Counted from the stretch's first letter, positions 1 to 13,368 are shown. The stretch is DNA of 64,000 nt from Psychrobacter sp. P11F6 (GCF_001435295.1 NZ_CM003594.1:3120574-3184573), one strand, 5' to 3'. The notes: generated by a model not told the origin, from the letters alone. Made by a program: numbers and translations.

Positions 1-1299
1 ATTCCTGCTGTTTTCATCTCACTTGAGTTAACAGGCAATCCAATTCCAGGTTTGGGCTTGTTTTCAAACCATGTGGAAGCAGGGGTTCCTATCTTAACCA
101 AGCTAGATCAGGTGGTTACTGACTTGGGTTTCACGGCTTATACCGCTGACGTTCCTAACAAACTAAACATGGTGCTATTTACCTTATCACTCATGATCGG
201 TACAGCAGGCCTACCACACGTTATCATCCGCTTCTTCACCGTACCTAAAGTCGCTGATGCGCGTTGGACAGCTGGTTGGACATTAGTATTTATCTCGCTA
301 CTATACTTCACTGCTCCTGCCGTAGGTGCAATGGCACGTTTAAACCTGATTGATACGATTTATCCACAAGGGGTAGCAGAAGCACCTATAAACTATGATC
401 AACGTCCAGACTGGATGAAGACATGGGAAGATACCGGTCTTATTAAGTATAATGATCTTAATAATGATGGTCGTATCCAAATGTACAACGATAGTGGTCT
501 TGGTGCCGCTGAGCTTGCCTTGACTGCTGCACAAGCGGATGGTGGCGATGTAGCCGCTGCCACTGCAGCCGTAGAGACTGCACGTGTCGCACAGGATCTA
601 GAACTTGATGGACGCTTTACCGCAGCAGGCTGGAAGGGTAATGAGCTGGATGTCAATGCCGATATCTTAGTATTAGCTAACCCAGAAATTGCGAATCTTC
701 CACCATGGGTTATTGGTCTTATCGCCGCAGGTGGTTTGGCAGCAGCGCTCTCAACAGCAGCAGGCCTACTACTGGCTATTTCGTCAGCGATCAGTCATGA
801 CTTGATTAAACGAAATCTTAATCCAAATATTACTGATAAAGGCGAATTGAGAGTTGCGCGTATTACGATGGGTGTTGCGATTGTAGTTGCTACTTGGTTA
901 GGAATAAATCCACCAGGGTTTGCCGCACAGGTAGTCGCATTAGCATTCGGTATCGCTGGTGCATCGCTCTTCCCTGCACTAATGATGGGTATTTTCTCTA
1001 AACGGATCAATAATGTTGGTGCCATCGCTGGTATGCTAACAGGTCTGATTAGTATCCTTGTTTATATCTTTGTCTTTAAAGGTTGGTTCTTCATTAGCGG
1101 TACAGCGAACTTCCCTGATACGGCAGAGTATTGGTTGTTTGGTATCTCACCACTATCATTTGGTGCGATTGGGGCATTGCTTAACTTTATCGTAGCGTTT
1201 GCTGTCTCTTATGCTACTGCTCCGCCACCATTACACATTCAAGAGTTGGTTGAAAGTGTCCGCTCTCCACGTGGCGCAGGCGGTGCAGTCGACCACTAA
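1..1299 (+). CDS. Sodium:solute symporter (SSS family, VC_2705-like), 3' part
   Basis: The reading frame is open from base 1, so the N-terminus lies outside the window. The visible part is a polytopic membrane protein with many hydrophobic segments typical of the sodium:solute symporter family. The stretch SLMIGTAGLPHVIIRFFTV matches the conserved core of the ActP/acetate-type branch, and the large hydrophilic insert at about bases 350-660 is typical of the VC_2705 subgroup. The expected role is sodium-coupled uptake of a small carboxylate such as acetate or pyruvate across the inner membrane; the substrate is inferred. The hydrophilic insert contains an EF-hand-like loop, DLNNDGRIQ, at bases 454-480. 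A strong terminator follows. The family is clear; the subfamily and substrate are less certain. Confidence 0.85.
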   Translation: MPAVFISLELTGNPIPGLGLFSNHVEAGVPILTKLDQVVTDLGFTAYTADVPNKLNMVLFTLSLMIGTAGLPHVIIRFFTVPKVADARWTAGWTLVFISLLYFTAPAVGAMARLNLIDTIYPQGVAEAPINYDQRPDWMKTWEDTGLIKYNDLNNDGRIQMYNDSGLGAAELALTAAQADGGDVAAATAAVETARVAQDLELDGRFTAAGWKGNELDVNADILVLANPEIANLPPWVIGLIAAGGLAAALSTAAGLLLAISSAISHDLIKRNLNPNITDKGELRVARITMGVAIVVATWLGINPPGFAAQVVALAFGIAGASLFPALMMGIFSKRINNVGAIAGMLTGLISILVYIFVFKGWFFISGTANFPDTAEYWLFGISPLSFGAIGALLNFIVAFAVSYATAPPPLHIQELVESVRSPRGAGGAVDH

Positions 1300-1334
1300 G
1301 TGTATAAATGAGAATATATCTTCAGTTACTATAT

Positions 1335-1373
1335 ATCACTCACAGGCAGTAGCTGCTTGTGAGTGATTTTTTT
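1335..1373 (+). terminator. Rho-independent terminator of the symporter gene
   Basis: A hairpin with arms ATCACTCACAGGCAG and CTGCTTGTGAGTGAT (one G-T pair) is followed directly by seven T residues. It lies 35 bases after the symporter stop codon. Confidence 0.9.
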
Positions 1374-1440
1374 ATCTCTTATTTATTATAAAAAATGCTA
1401 GATTTTTGCTTTATTGAATATACTTTATTAACTATGCTTA

Positions 1441-1610
1441 GGGCGTGTCCTCAATTAAATCGATTATCCTCTAAATGGGCTAAAAATGGCTAAATTTTGC
1501 CAAACATCGTTAAATAGCTTATCAATATCTCGATATTATTTTCGCTACTTTCTTTGTTTGACGGCAATTTATCTCATTTTTATGACCATTTTTAAAATGA
1601 GGACACGCCC
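1441..1610. mobile_element. MITE-like element, 170 bp, with 13-bp perfect terminal inverted repeats
   Basis: The element starts with GGGCGTGTCCTCA and ends with its exact reverse complement, TGAGGACACGCCC. Both ends are flanked by TA, which would fit a TA target duplication as made by IS630/mariner-like transposases. The interior is AT-rich and has no plausible reading frame, so a transposase would have to act in trans. It sits between the symporter terminator and the next gene, about 50 bases upstream of that gene's start codon. A decayed relative of one end is seen near base 59627. The family assignment is inferred from the ends only. Confidence 0.75.
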
Positions 1611-1659
1611 TAGTTAAAAGCGCTCAATTAAAAGCGCTTAACGCATTAAGGAAGATTTT

Positions 1660-2205
1660 ATGCTTTTTGAGTTTATCGCTACCATTGCTGCCGCATTTGG
1701 CATGGCTGGTCTGGCACTCATTATAACTCACCTCAGTAAACTGGCTGGCAAACGCGCACCAAAGTGGCTTATTCCTTTGTTTGCTGCGATTGGTATGTTT
1801 GCCTTTCAAATACACCAAGAGTATAACTGGTATGGTCAGCAAGTGAGCAAGTTACCGGCAGGCGTGCAAGTCGTCAAAGTAGCAAAAAGCACCGAGTGGT
1901 TTCGCCCATGGTCTTATATCAAACCGCAAATATTACGTTTTATCGCTGCCGATACCGCCAACGCTAGCGTGCAGGTAGACAATCCAGATGTATATTTGGT
2001 TAATTTATATCTGTTTGAAAGACGCAGAAGCGTGCAGAAAGTACCACAAGTTATAGACTGTCGTATTCCTGCGCGTGCCGATTATGTCATACCCGAAAAA
2101 GACAGTAAGCTAACGATTGATGAACATGTCAAGCAAACAACAGCATGGCGAGAGTTGGCAACAGATGATCCGTTGTTCATTAGTATTTGTACTGATAAAA
2201 GCTAA
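1660..2205 (+). CDS. Conserved hypothetical membrane protein, 181 aa
   Basis: I do not recognise a named family. The start is supported by AAGGAAG eight bases upstream. Residues about 2-25 and 37-50 are hydrophobic and probably span the inner membrane; the remaining 130 residues are hydrophilic and soluble-looking. A MITE-like element lies immediately upstream and probably supplies or displaces the promoter region, since a terminator closes off the preceding gene. The 3' side faces the convergent rhomboid gene across 84 bases with no obvious terminator. The coding character is good; the function is unknown. Confidence 0.7.
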   Translation: MLFEFIATIAAAFGMAGLALIITHLSKLAGKRAPKWLIPLFAAIGMFAFQIHQEYNWYGQQVSKLPAGVQVVKVAKSTEWFRPWSYIKPQILRFIAADTANASVQVDNPDVYLVNLYLFERRRSVQKVPQVIDCRIPARADYVIPEKDSKLTIDEHVKQTTAWRELATDDPLFISICTDKS

Positions 2206-2289
2206 CCTCCGCATAAATATGCAAATAAAACCCTGCTAGAACATCTGATTACTAAGGGATTTAAGACAGCTTATATTATAGTCATGTAT

Positions 2290-2895
2290 TCAGTTGCGCT
2301 GAGAAGTTGCAGTATAAGTATGCTTAGAATTAGCGCCTAACAGCAATCCAGCGCATAGACCACCGAAGTGCGCCGCAAACGAGATACCTTGTTGCGGCAT
2401 TAATCCTTGCTTGATGGTCAACCAATAGCCAGTACCCATGACAATACAGGCAATCAAATAACCCCAACGCCGCGCAAATACAGCACCACCTATCATATAG
2501 CCGAGCATCGCGAAGCATAGCCCTGATGCGCCAACATGAATTGACAATGGCGAGCCAATGATCCAAGTGACCAATCCAGACGCGATAATGAGCTTAATCA
2601 CTGTTCGATAAGCATTCTTCTCAAACAATCCAAACAAAAATAAAATTTGTAACAACGTCAAAGTGTTACCAAGCAAATGTGAAAAATTGCCATGCATCGT
2701 CCATGACGCAAATACCCCAATCATACTGCCCACATCTAAGGCACGAGGCACAATCCCAAAGATATTCCACATGCCGAATAATGCCACTTCATTTAAAAAA
2801 AACATGCCCCACATCGGTATTAATACAAAAGCATATAAGCCTATAACCTGCTTTATTCGTATCATAATCAAGCTAAGCAGTTGCTGCCAATTCAT
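2290..2895 (-). CDS. Rhomboid-family intramembrane serine protease
   Basis: Rhomboid proteases cut transmembrane substrates inside the lipid bilayer with a Ser-His dyad. This 201-residue protein has about six membrane segments. It carries the family signatures: HLLGN at residues 73-77 (the HxxxN motif of helix 2), GASG at 122-125 with predicted nucleophile Ser124, and AAHFGG near 174-179 with predicted base His176. Its length fits the compact six-helix bacterial class. The start is preceded by an AGGG element. No partner substrate can be named from the context. It may share transcription with the nucleotidase gene upstream on the same strand, 52 bases away. Confidence 0.9.
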   Translation of the reverse strand: MNWQQLLSLIMIRIKQVIGLYAFVLIPMWGMFFLNEVALFGMWNIFGIVPRALDVGSMIGVFASWTMHGNFSHLLGNTLTLLQILFLFGLFEKNAYRTVIKLIIASGLVTWIIGSPLSIHVGASGLCFAMLGYMIGGAVFARRWGYLIACIVMGTGYWLTIKQGLMPQQGISFAAHFGGLCAGLLLGANSKHTYTATSQRN

Positions 2896-2947
2896 ATAAT
2901 GCCCTATTCTTTTAATTCATGTTTTAATCTATGTTTTTAGCGATATT

Positions 2948-3997
2948 TTAATGACTCAGCGTAGCAGTGGAGCGTGTTACAGGTGTAAAATCTAACAATG
3001 CAGCCTCTTTGTCAGTCATCAAATAACTGTCACTATGTAATAACGACGTCGAGTGATAAGGCACTAAAGCGGTGGGTACGAAGCGACGAGCGGCATCGAT
3101 ATGTTTGATAGAATCATCAAAAAAGATATGAGGTGCAAATGTTCTAAGCACAGCTGTTTTTTCTAAACCTCCTAAGAAAAACGCCATATCAACATTGACG
3201 CCCCACTCTCGCAATGTCTTAATCGCACGCAGATCAGCGGGTGCGTTGCGAGCTGTCACCAATGCAATCTTTATTGGAGAATACTTGAGACCAGCGGGTA
3301 GACGTTCCTGTAAATTTGATAGTTTAATCAACAATTCAGCATAAGGGCCTTTTTCAATGGGTAAATCACGCATCTGTATTTCGCGATCGTGAAAAGCACG
3401 CAGTCCCTTTTGCTTGTACAGCAGTTCACCTGAATCATCAAACAGTACCGCATCACCATCAAAAGCAATACGTAGCTGATCAGTATCTAACTCATAGGTA
3501 TTGACAGGGGTTGCATCGAGTATCGCACAAGCGCAGATATTGGCATCAGCCACTTGCTGGGCATCTTCGCGATTGGTAGTCAAAAATAGATCGACGTTGA
3601 AGTCTTTAATATAAGGAGCAACAGGACTGCCTGAAATAAATGCCGAGCGCGAGATAGTCAGCTCATGTTCAAGAATTGCATTGAGGACTTGAATGCCCGT
3701 ATCTGGACTACTCTTTGAAACAATGACCACTTCCACCAAAGGTGTCTCAATCTCTAAATCTTGCATACCATCATTGCAATAATTATTCAGATTTAATAGA
3801 GCTTTAATTAATGGATAACCAGCACCAAGACTCAGAGCATCGTTTTCACGCTTGGTCATATAATCTCGAAACTCTTTTATGGCGCTTACAGGTCTCTGCT
3901 CTAGCAGCTCTAGCAAATAATTTTCTGATTCTGTTAAATCAAAAAGTGCCGTTGCAGAAATCGCGACGATGAGCGTATTACTAAAATCGACTGCCAT
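2948..3997 (-). CDS. 5'-nucleotidase (PF06189-type, cytosolic)
   Basis: The 349-residue protein resembles the bacterial 5'-nucleotidase family related to eukaryotic cytosolic 5'-nucleotidase I, which dephosphorylates nucleoside monophosphates. Visible hallmarks are the N-terminal block NTLIVAISATALFDL with the conserved ALFDL element, the central IAFDGDAVLFDD segment typical of the HAD-like phosphotransfer core, and FFLGGLEK and IFFDDS blocks near the C-terminus. No signal peptide is present, so it should act in the cytoplasm. It is probably involved in nucleotide salvage or pool control. The ribosome site is weak (AGAGA). Family confidence is good; the preferred nucleotide is unknown. Confidence 0.85.
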   Translation of the reverse strand: MAVDFSNTLIVAISATALFDLTESENYLLELLEQRPVSAIKEFRDYMTKRENDALSLGAGYPLIKALLNLNNYCNDGMQDLEIETPLVEVVIVSKSSPDTGIQVLNAILEHELTISRSAFISGSPVAPYIKDFNVDLFLTTNREDAQQVADANICACAILDATPVNTYELDTDQLRIAFDGDAVLFDDSGELLYKQKGLRAFHDREIQMRDLPIEKGPYAELLIKLSNLQERLPAGLKYSPIKIALVTARNAPADLRAIKTLREWGVNVDMAFFLGGLEKTAVLRTFAPHIFFDDSIKHIDAARRFVPTALVPYHSTSLLHSDSYLMTDKEAALLDFTPVTRSTATLSH

Positions 3998-4333
3998 GAT
4001 TTTCTCTACTTATAAAATTATCTATTCGGAAATGCCAACCAGTTTACTACATTCACAAGCCCTTAGAATGATAAGAAAAGTTATCCACGTATAATGTCAT
4101 TTAGTATAAAAACCACCTTCTAAGTAATCTAAATGACCGCTCAAAAAATGTCTCATAATGTGACTTTATGTGGAATAATTTAACCATAGAATTATTACGC
4201 CGACTTTTTCTTTTATCATAAAAAAACCATATTGCTATGAAAACAATATGGCCCTATTAATGAACAATACAGATGAACAGTGTAGATGAATGACGCAGCT
4301 ATGATTTTCTAAGCTTACTTTTATCAATAGCGC
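3998..4333. other. Intergenic region upstream of the nucleotidase and downstream of dctM
   Basis: The 336 bases hold the predicted terminator of the TRAP transporter operon (4220-4251) and the promoter region of the nucleotidase gene. The rest is AT-rich with no coding character. Confidence 0.6.
4220..4251 (-). terminator. Rho-independent terminator of the TRAP transporter operon
   Basis: Read on the minus strand, arms CCATATTG and CAATATGG enclose a nine-base loop and are followed by seven T residues. It lies about 80 bases past the dctM stop. Confidence 0.8.
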
Positions 4334-5623
4334 TTACGTTAGCAGCACTAAAGATATCGCTGGAAAGGCGACCAAAATAACCAGTCGAATCAGATCAGAG
4401 ACAATAAATGGTGCGACCCCGCGGAACATATCAGACAGCTTAATATGCGGTGCCATTGCCTTAATCACAAAGATATTCATCCCCATCGGCGGCGTAATCA
4501 GTCCAAGCTCTACTGTCAATACAGCGATGATACCAAACCATACGGGATCAAACCCTAACGCCACAATGATTGGATATACCACTGGAATGGTAATGACCAG
4601 CATCGCCAAAGCATCCATGAACAACCCTAATAGGAAGTACATGATTAAGATACAGATCAGTACAATCATCGGGCTAACTGCTAATGTACCAATCCAAGTC
4701 GCTAGCGTATAAGACAAGCGTGAAACGGAGATAAAGTAACCCAAGGCTTCTGCACCCAGCAGCATAAAGAACACCACCGCTGATAATGCAAGCGTTTCAA
4801 TCAAAGATTGCTTTAGACCTTTTATACGCATGCCTTTGGCAAAAGCATAAGCCCAAGAAAAAAACGCACCGACTGCCGCTCCTTCTGTCGGAGTAAATAA
4901 CCCAAAGAAAATACCAGCGATAATCACAATGAAAATAAAGCTAAATGGTATAAGTCCCGTCAATGACAGCAGCTTGGCTTTCCAAGAAGTAGGCTCACCG
5001 CGACGCGCTAAATGGGGCTTCCAGCGTACCATAATCATAACAGTGATTGAATACATCACCATGCCCAAAATCCCAGGCAAGAAACCAGCGATGAACATGT
5101 CACCGACTGACTGCTGGGTTAAGATGGCATAAACCAGTAGCGCAATGCTAGGCGGAATCATAATACCTAACGTGCCACCCGCTGCTAAAATACCACAGGC
5201 AAAACCTGGTTGATAACCATATTTCTCCATTTGTGGCAGCGCAACCTTGGTCATAGTGGACGCTGTGGCTAGGGATGAGCCTGAGATAGAAGCAAAAATA
5301 CCAGACGATCCTATGCCAGCGATACCCAAACTGCCCCTCACTCCCCCAAAAATAGTTCGGGTAGCTTCAAACAATTTCCCTGCCATCCCTGAATGAGTGG
5401 CAAAAACTCCCATTAAAATAAATAAAGGAATCGCACTAAAGTCATACTTTGCCAAGACATCGACTGGAATGTCTTTGAGCATTTGCAGTGCACCACTGGG
5501 CGCCGTCACTGCGCCAAAGCCAACCAATCCAACACCTAACATGGCAAGCGCCACTGGAACTCGCAGGACAACAAGCAGGATCATGACGATTAAGCCGATA
5601 GCTCCAATAATTTCTGGACTCAT
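4334..5623 (-). CDS. dctM: TRAP transporter large permease, DctM subunit
   Basis: DctM is the large membrane subunit of tripartite ATP-independent periplasmic transporters and moves the substrate across the inner membrane using a sodium gradient. The 429-residue protein is almost entirely hydrophobic with about a dozen membrane segments. It has the characteristic DctM blocks: GxxFATHSGMAGKLF, the GSSLATASTMTKVALPQM region near residues 115-132, GTLGIMIPPSIALL, and PPMGMNIFVIK near the C-terminus. The start codon overlaps the dctQ stop by four bases (ATGA) and is preceded by GAGGAGA, so translation is probably coupled. A terminator follows. Confidence 0.95.
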   Translation of the reverse strand: MSPEIIGAIGLIVMILLVVLRVPVALAMLGVGLVGFGAVTAPSGALQMLKDIPVDVLAKYDFSAIPLFILMGVFATHSGMAGKLFEATRTIFGGVRGSLGIAGIGSSGIFASISGSSLATASTMTKVALPQMEKYGYQPGFACGILAAGGTLGIMIPPSIALLVYAILTQQSVGDMFIAGFLPGILGMVMYSITVMIMVRWKPHLARRGEPTSWKAKLLSLTGLIPFSFIFIVIIAGIFFGLFTPTEGAAVGAFFSWAYAFAKGMRIKGLKQSLIETLALSAVVFFMLLGAEALGYFISVSRLSYTLATWIGTLAVSPMIVLICILIMYFLLGLFMDALAMLVITIPVVYPIIVALGFDPVWFGIIAVLTVELGLITPPMGMNIFVIKAMAPHIKLSDMFRGVAPFIVSDLIRLVILVAFPAISLVLLT

Positions 5624-6147
5624 GCGCCTGTCTCCTCGGCGTCAAAGAACTCGCCCGTTTTAAAGATATTGATGGATTCGATTAATGAGCGAATGGCGAG
5701 TAAGAGACTTAAAAATGCACTAAATGCATAGATGGGCATCATTGACAATCTAAGATCTTGAGTGACTTTGCCGTATTCTATGGCATCAACAGCACTCTCA
5801 TAAAGCCCCCAAGCAAAAACGATACCAATGACGAAAAAGCCCATCATAAAGACGCCCATCATATAACCTTTAATGGCTTGCGGCATTTTTTGGGTAAAGA
5901 CATCAACGATGATTTGTGAGCGTTCGACGAAAGCGCCAAAGGCAGCAAGTAAAGCAAAGAGCATGAAGTAAGAAACGATCTCTACACTGCCTTTAACGGT
6001 AAAGCCAAACTCACCACCAGTCAGCTTAAAAATATAACGAGCAGTCACATCGAGCATCGTTGTGAGGACAATAATAATAAGACTGATACCACCGATAAAC
6101 TGGCATAATCTAGAGATTAGAATACTGATTTTTACTAAAAATGCCAT
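5620..6147 (-). CDS. dctQ: TRAP transporter small permease, DctQ subunit
   Basis: This 175-residue protein has four predicted membrane segments, the size and layout of DctQ. The segment FVERSQIIVDVFTQKMP between the second and third helices fits the family. DctQ pairs with DctM and is needed for transport, though it is not the channel itself. The gene lies 17 bases after dctP, has a strong GGAGG site, and overlaps dctM by four bases. The three genes form a complete TRAP operon on the minus strand. Confidence 0.93.
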   Translation of the reverse strand: MAFLVKISILISRLCQFIGGISLIIIVLTTMLDVTARYIFKLTGGEFGFTVKGSVEIVSYFMLFALLAAFGAFVERSQIIVDVFTQKMPQAIKGYMMGVFMMGFFVIGIVFAWGLYESAVDAIEYGKVTQDLRLSMMPIYAFSAFLSLLLAIRSLIESINIFKTGEFFDAEETGA

Positions 6148-6164
6148 GTGACACCTCCAATGGG

Positions 6165-7226
6165 TTATACCACTTTACAAGCGGCACTGGCAGCTTTTGC
6201 TTTCTCATAGACACTATCAGCATCTAAACCCAAAGCATTGACATCACTTAGATATTTTTTGGTACCCTTTTCAAGTGGTCCTTTCCAATCAGGATCATTC
6301 AATGGATCAGGAATTTCAACGATCTCATCGCCTTTAGCTTTAGCAGCTTGAATGGCCATTTGATCATGCTTATCAAACACTTCACCAACTTTATTCGCCA
6401 ATGCCATTCCTGAGTTTTTATCCAACACTTGCTTTAAATCATCAGGTAAGTTGTTATATTTATCCTTATTCATAGTAACCATCAGCGCCGAACTATAAAA
6501 AGGAATATTGGTGTGATATTTGGTGATTTCATCGATTTTGAACGCTGTTACGGCCTCCCAGGGAAAACTCAACCCATCGACGACGCCGCGCTGTAGCGAG
6601 GTATACATATCATTAGCAGGCAATCCTACTGGTGACGCCCCAGCACTTTCGATAATATCACCCGCGACCGCAGAAGGGCGGCGGATGCGCATGCCTTTCA
6701 TGTCTTCAGGAGTCCGAATCAACTTATCCGTAGTATGCAGTGAGCCAGGCCCAGCGCCATACATAAATAGTAGATGTGAGTCTTCATACTCACTAGCAAG
6801 CGTGCCATCCTCATAAAGAGTCTGAAGCATACAACCCATTTGAGTCGCTGAGTTTGATAAACCAGGAAGTTCAGTGATTTGAGTTAAAGGAAAACGACCA
6901 CTGGTATACCCATGTGCTTGTGAACCAATATCTATCGTACCTTTAGCAGCAGATTCGTACGTAACATCTGCTTTAGCAAGACCCGCGGAAGGATACAACT
7001 CTACTTTTAAGCGACCATTAGAATCTGTCTCTATTTGCTTTGCCCAAGGTTCAAAAACCTCTGTGCTAATAGAAGAGGTTGCTGGCCAAAAGTGAGAGAA
7101 GCGTAAAACGGTGATTTCTTGAGAGTTTACTGATGAGTCATCAGTCGTGTTAGCAGATTGGTTAGAGCAGCCTAAAAGACTAACAGCCGCTAAGGCACCA
7201 ATTGAAAAAAGAGGAGCTAGCTTCAT
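6165..7226 (-). CDS. dctP: TRAP transporter substrate-binding protein DctP (lipoprotein)
   Basis: DctP-type proteins capture a substrate, usually an organic acid, and deliver it to DctQM. I place the start at 7226, 20 codons inside the longest frame, because AAAGGAAT precedes it and the protein then begins with a proper signal peptide ending in the lipobox LLGC. It is therefore predicted to be anchored as a lipoprotein and not a free periplasmic protein. The mature part has typical DctP blocks: LRFSHFWPATS, PWAKQIE, the GMRIRRPS segment with the usual substrate-binding arginine, and GVVDGLSFPWEAV. Length (353 residues) is normal. The substrate cannot be read from the sequence; no regulator gene is adjacent. 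Confidence 0.93.
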   Translation of the reverse strand: MKLAPLFSIGALAAVSLLGCSNQSANTTDDSSVNSQEITVLRFSHFWPATSSISTEVFEPWAKQIETDSNGRLKVELYPSAGLAKADVTYESAAKGTIDIGSQAHGYTSGRFPLTQITELPGLSNSATQMGCMLQTLYEDGTLASEYEDSHLLFMYGAGPGSLHTTDKLIRTPEDMKGMRIRRPSAVAGDIIESAGASPVGLPANDMYTSLQRGVVDGLSFPWEAVTAFKIDEITKYHTNIPFYSSALMVTMNKDKYNNLPDDLKQVLDKNSGMALANKVGEVFDKHDQMAIQAAKAKGDEIVEIPDPLNDPDWKGPLEKGTKKYLSDVNALGLDADSVYEKAKAASAACKVV

Positions 7227-7549
7227 TATCAATTCCTTTTGATAATTGTGAAAATAGGAGTAATACATCACTGGTAAATAATCCAATCTATACCAGATGT
7301 AATAATTTACAAGTTTTAAATATGTCTTTTACATACCTGTAATAAAAATCTAGTTTAAAATTAGCAGCTATAATGATATAAGTCAAATCATTTTGATGGC
7401 AGGACTAGAAAATATATTCATAAAATTGCATAGCAATTAAACAAGAAAACTCGTCAATTCAAATAGAAAACGCACTTATAGAGTGTGAATTATAAAAACA
7501 GGTTAGACTAAGTATAATTTTATACTATTTTCCCAAACCCGCGCGCAAA
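7227..7549. other. Intergenic region between dctP and the rRNA operon terminator
   Basis: This AT-rich stretch must hold the promoter of dctP, read leftward. I see no coding frame, repeat or structured RNA in it. Confidence 0.5.
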
Positions 7550-7584
7550 GAAAACCCCCTTCTGCATAAGCAGAAGGGGGTTTT
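7550..7584 (-). terminator. rRNA operon terminator
   Basis: Arms AAAACCCCCTTCTGC and GCAGAAGGGGGTTTT enclose a four-base loop. On the minus strand a T-rich tract follows. It lies just after the 5S gene in the direction of transcription. Confidence 0.92.
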
Positions 7585-7599
7585 ACTTTAGAATAGAGA

Positions 7600-7713
7600 G
7601 CTGACGATGACCTACTCTCACATGGGCGAACCCACACTACCATTGGCGCAATGATGTTTCACTTCTGAGTTCGGGAAGGGATCAGGTGGTGCCATCATGC
7701 TATTGTCGTCAGC
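7600..7713 (-). rRNA. rrf: 5S ribosomal RNA
   Basis: On the minus strand the sequence holds the conserved 5S core, including CCGAACTCAGAAGTGAAAC and GGTAGTGTGGG, bounded by complementary ends GCTGACGA and TCGTCAGC. Length is about 114 bases. It is the last gene of the rRNA operon. Confidence 0.95.
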
Positions 7714-7892
7714 AAAGGGGGTTAGATATGAGTCTGTTATTTTTATTGTTTGACTATAAGTGTTTAGTTTATGGTCGATCAACTTGTAACCTAACTGAAT
7801 CAAGGTTAAAGGTGATATCGAAATATTCTTTCTTTTATTCTATAAGCTTTCGCTTATACAAGATAGATTAATTAGAGCTTTCATACAAACCA

Positions 7893-7904
7893 CTTGGGTG
7901 TTGT

Positions 7905-7913
<9 letters not shown>
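7893..7913 (-). other. 3' arm of the 23S precursor processing stem
   Basis: This 21-base sequence is, apart from one inserted base, the reverse complement of 10760-10779 on the other side of the 23S gene. Such flanking stems are the usual RNase III cleavage substrate that releases pre-23S rRNA. Confidence 0.75.
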
Positions 7914-10770
<2,857 letters not shown>

Positions 10771-11125
10771 AACCCCAAGTAGTCTAACTTATAAATAAGT
10801 GTTGACTTCAAAGTGTCATAAGATCTAATTATGATAACGATATCACCTATGTTTATACGCTTGATTCAGTTCTCTTTACTTTTTTAATCACTCACCCCTG
10901 GGATAACAACTGATGTCGTTAAGAGGTGAGTGATTAAGGTTAAGAGGTGCGCGTGAACACGCTCCTCCTAACCCAGACTCATATCTATGTTTTTAAATAG
11001 TCTCTATGCTCTCGTCGAGTCACAGATTTCCGTATAAAACAGAAAGAAGTAATCGTGTCTTTATTCAAAGATAAATCACTTGTTTCTATTTATACTATTA
11101 GCACTTAAAGCTTATTCGTCTATAG
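10771..11125. other. 16S-23S spacer, part between tRNA-Ala and 23S
   Basis: The spacer carries the 5' arm of the 23S processing stem (10760-10779) and a second perfect 11-bp hairpin with arms AATCACTCACC (10886-10896) and GGTGAGTGATT (10925-10935). No other gene is seen. Confidence 0.8.
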
Positions 11126-11201
11126 TGGTGGAGCCAAACGGAGTCGAACCGTTGACCTCCTGCGTGCAAGGCAGGCGCTCTACCAACTGAGCTATGGCCC
11201 C
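11126..11201 (-). tRNA. tRNA-Ala (anticodon TGC)
   Basis: The minus strand gives a 76-base cloverleaf from GGGGCCA to TGGCTCCACCA, with anticodon loop CTTGCAC (anticodon TGC), T loop GGTTCGACTCC and an encoded CCA end. It sits in the 16S-23S spacer, the usual place. Confidence 0.97.
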
Positions 11202-11210
11202 ATTATAAAA

Positions 11211-11287
11211 TGGTGGGTCTAAGTGGACTTGAACCACTGACCCCCGCGTTATCAACACGGTGCTCTAACCAGCTGAGCTACAGACCC
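11211..11287 (-). tRNA. tRNA-Ile (anticodon GAT)
   Basis: The minus strand gives a 77-base cloverleaf beginning GGGTCTGTAGCTCAG and ending AGACCCACCA with encoded CCA. The anticodon loop TTGATAA gives anticodon GAT. It is nine bases from tRNA-Ala in the rRNA spacer. Confidence 0.97.
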
Positions 11288-11314
11288 AATTACGCTTGTT
11301 AAAACGTAAGCTTA

Positions 11315-11332
11315 AACTAAAGAACAACTTGT
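11315..11332 (-). other. 3' arm of the 16S precursor processing stem
   Basis: The 18 bases starting AACTAAAGAACAACTTGT are the exact reverse complement of 13102-13119 upstream of 16S. The pairing continues imperfectly inward on both sides. This is the expected RNase III stem flanking pre-16S rRNA. Confidence 0.8.
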
Positions 11333-11362
11333 TGTGAATTCTTGCTGACCGAATGCCATCTA

Positions 11363-12902
<1,540 letters not shown>

Positions 12903-13229
12903 ATCTTGCTATGAAGCTCTTTAAAGAAGCTTCTAAACTTGGCTCATCTAATCTGGCAAAATCGCTAAAAATTATGTTCGTAATGAATTAACTTTGAGTT
13001 TTTCTGCTGTCTTAAATGATAATTTTTATAGTTAGAATGAACTCCGAAAAGGAGTTAAAACCAACTTTATTTTTTAGCATTCTGAATCAGCAAAAATCCA
13101 CACAAGTTGTTCTTTAGTTATGCTTTTAAATAGTGCTCAATCACTGTCGTCCAGTAACTGATATATAGGGTAATTCTCTTGCTGTTTAGTCTCAAACCCT
13201 TTCAGGTCAAGCTATCTAGCGAGCCGACT

Positions 13230-13257
13230 ATCTTATCATAATGATTTGATTTGTCAA
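13230..13257 (-). promoter_or_regulatory. Predicted rRNA promoter, downstream copy (P2-like)
   Basis: On the minus strand TTGACA (13252-13257) and TAAGAT (13230-13235) are separated by 16 bases. The spacing and the perfect -35 box support a promoter for the rRNA operon downstream of the stronger one at 13341. Confidence 0.6.
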
Positions 13258-13340
13258 GCTTTTTTATGTTTTGTCTTAGCTTGGTAATCTAAGTAATAAG
13301 TTGGTTAACTTACTGCTTAGCTTCCTTTGCTGTGGGGCGT

Positions 13341-13368
13341 ATTATATAGAGTTTGAATCTTTAGTCAA
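13341..13368 (-). promoter_or_regulatory. Predicted main rRNA promoter (P1-like) with GC-rich discriminator
   Basis: On the minus strand TTGACT (13363-13368) and a perfect TATAAT (13341-13346) are 16 bases apart. The -10 box is followed by ACGCCCC, a GC-rich discriminator typical of stringently controlled rRNA promoters. The upstream flank is AT-rich, as for an UP element. Confidence 0.85.
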
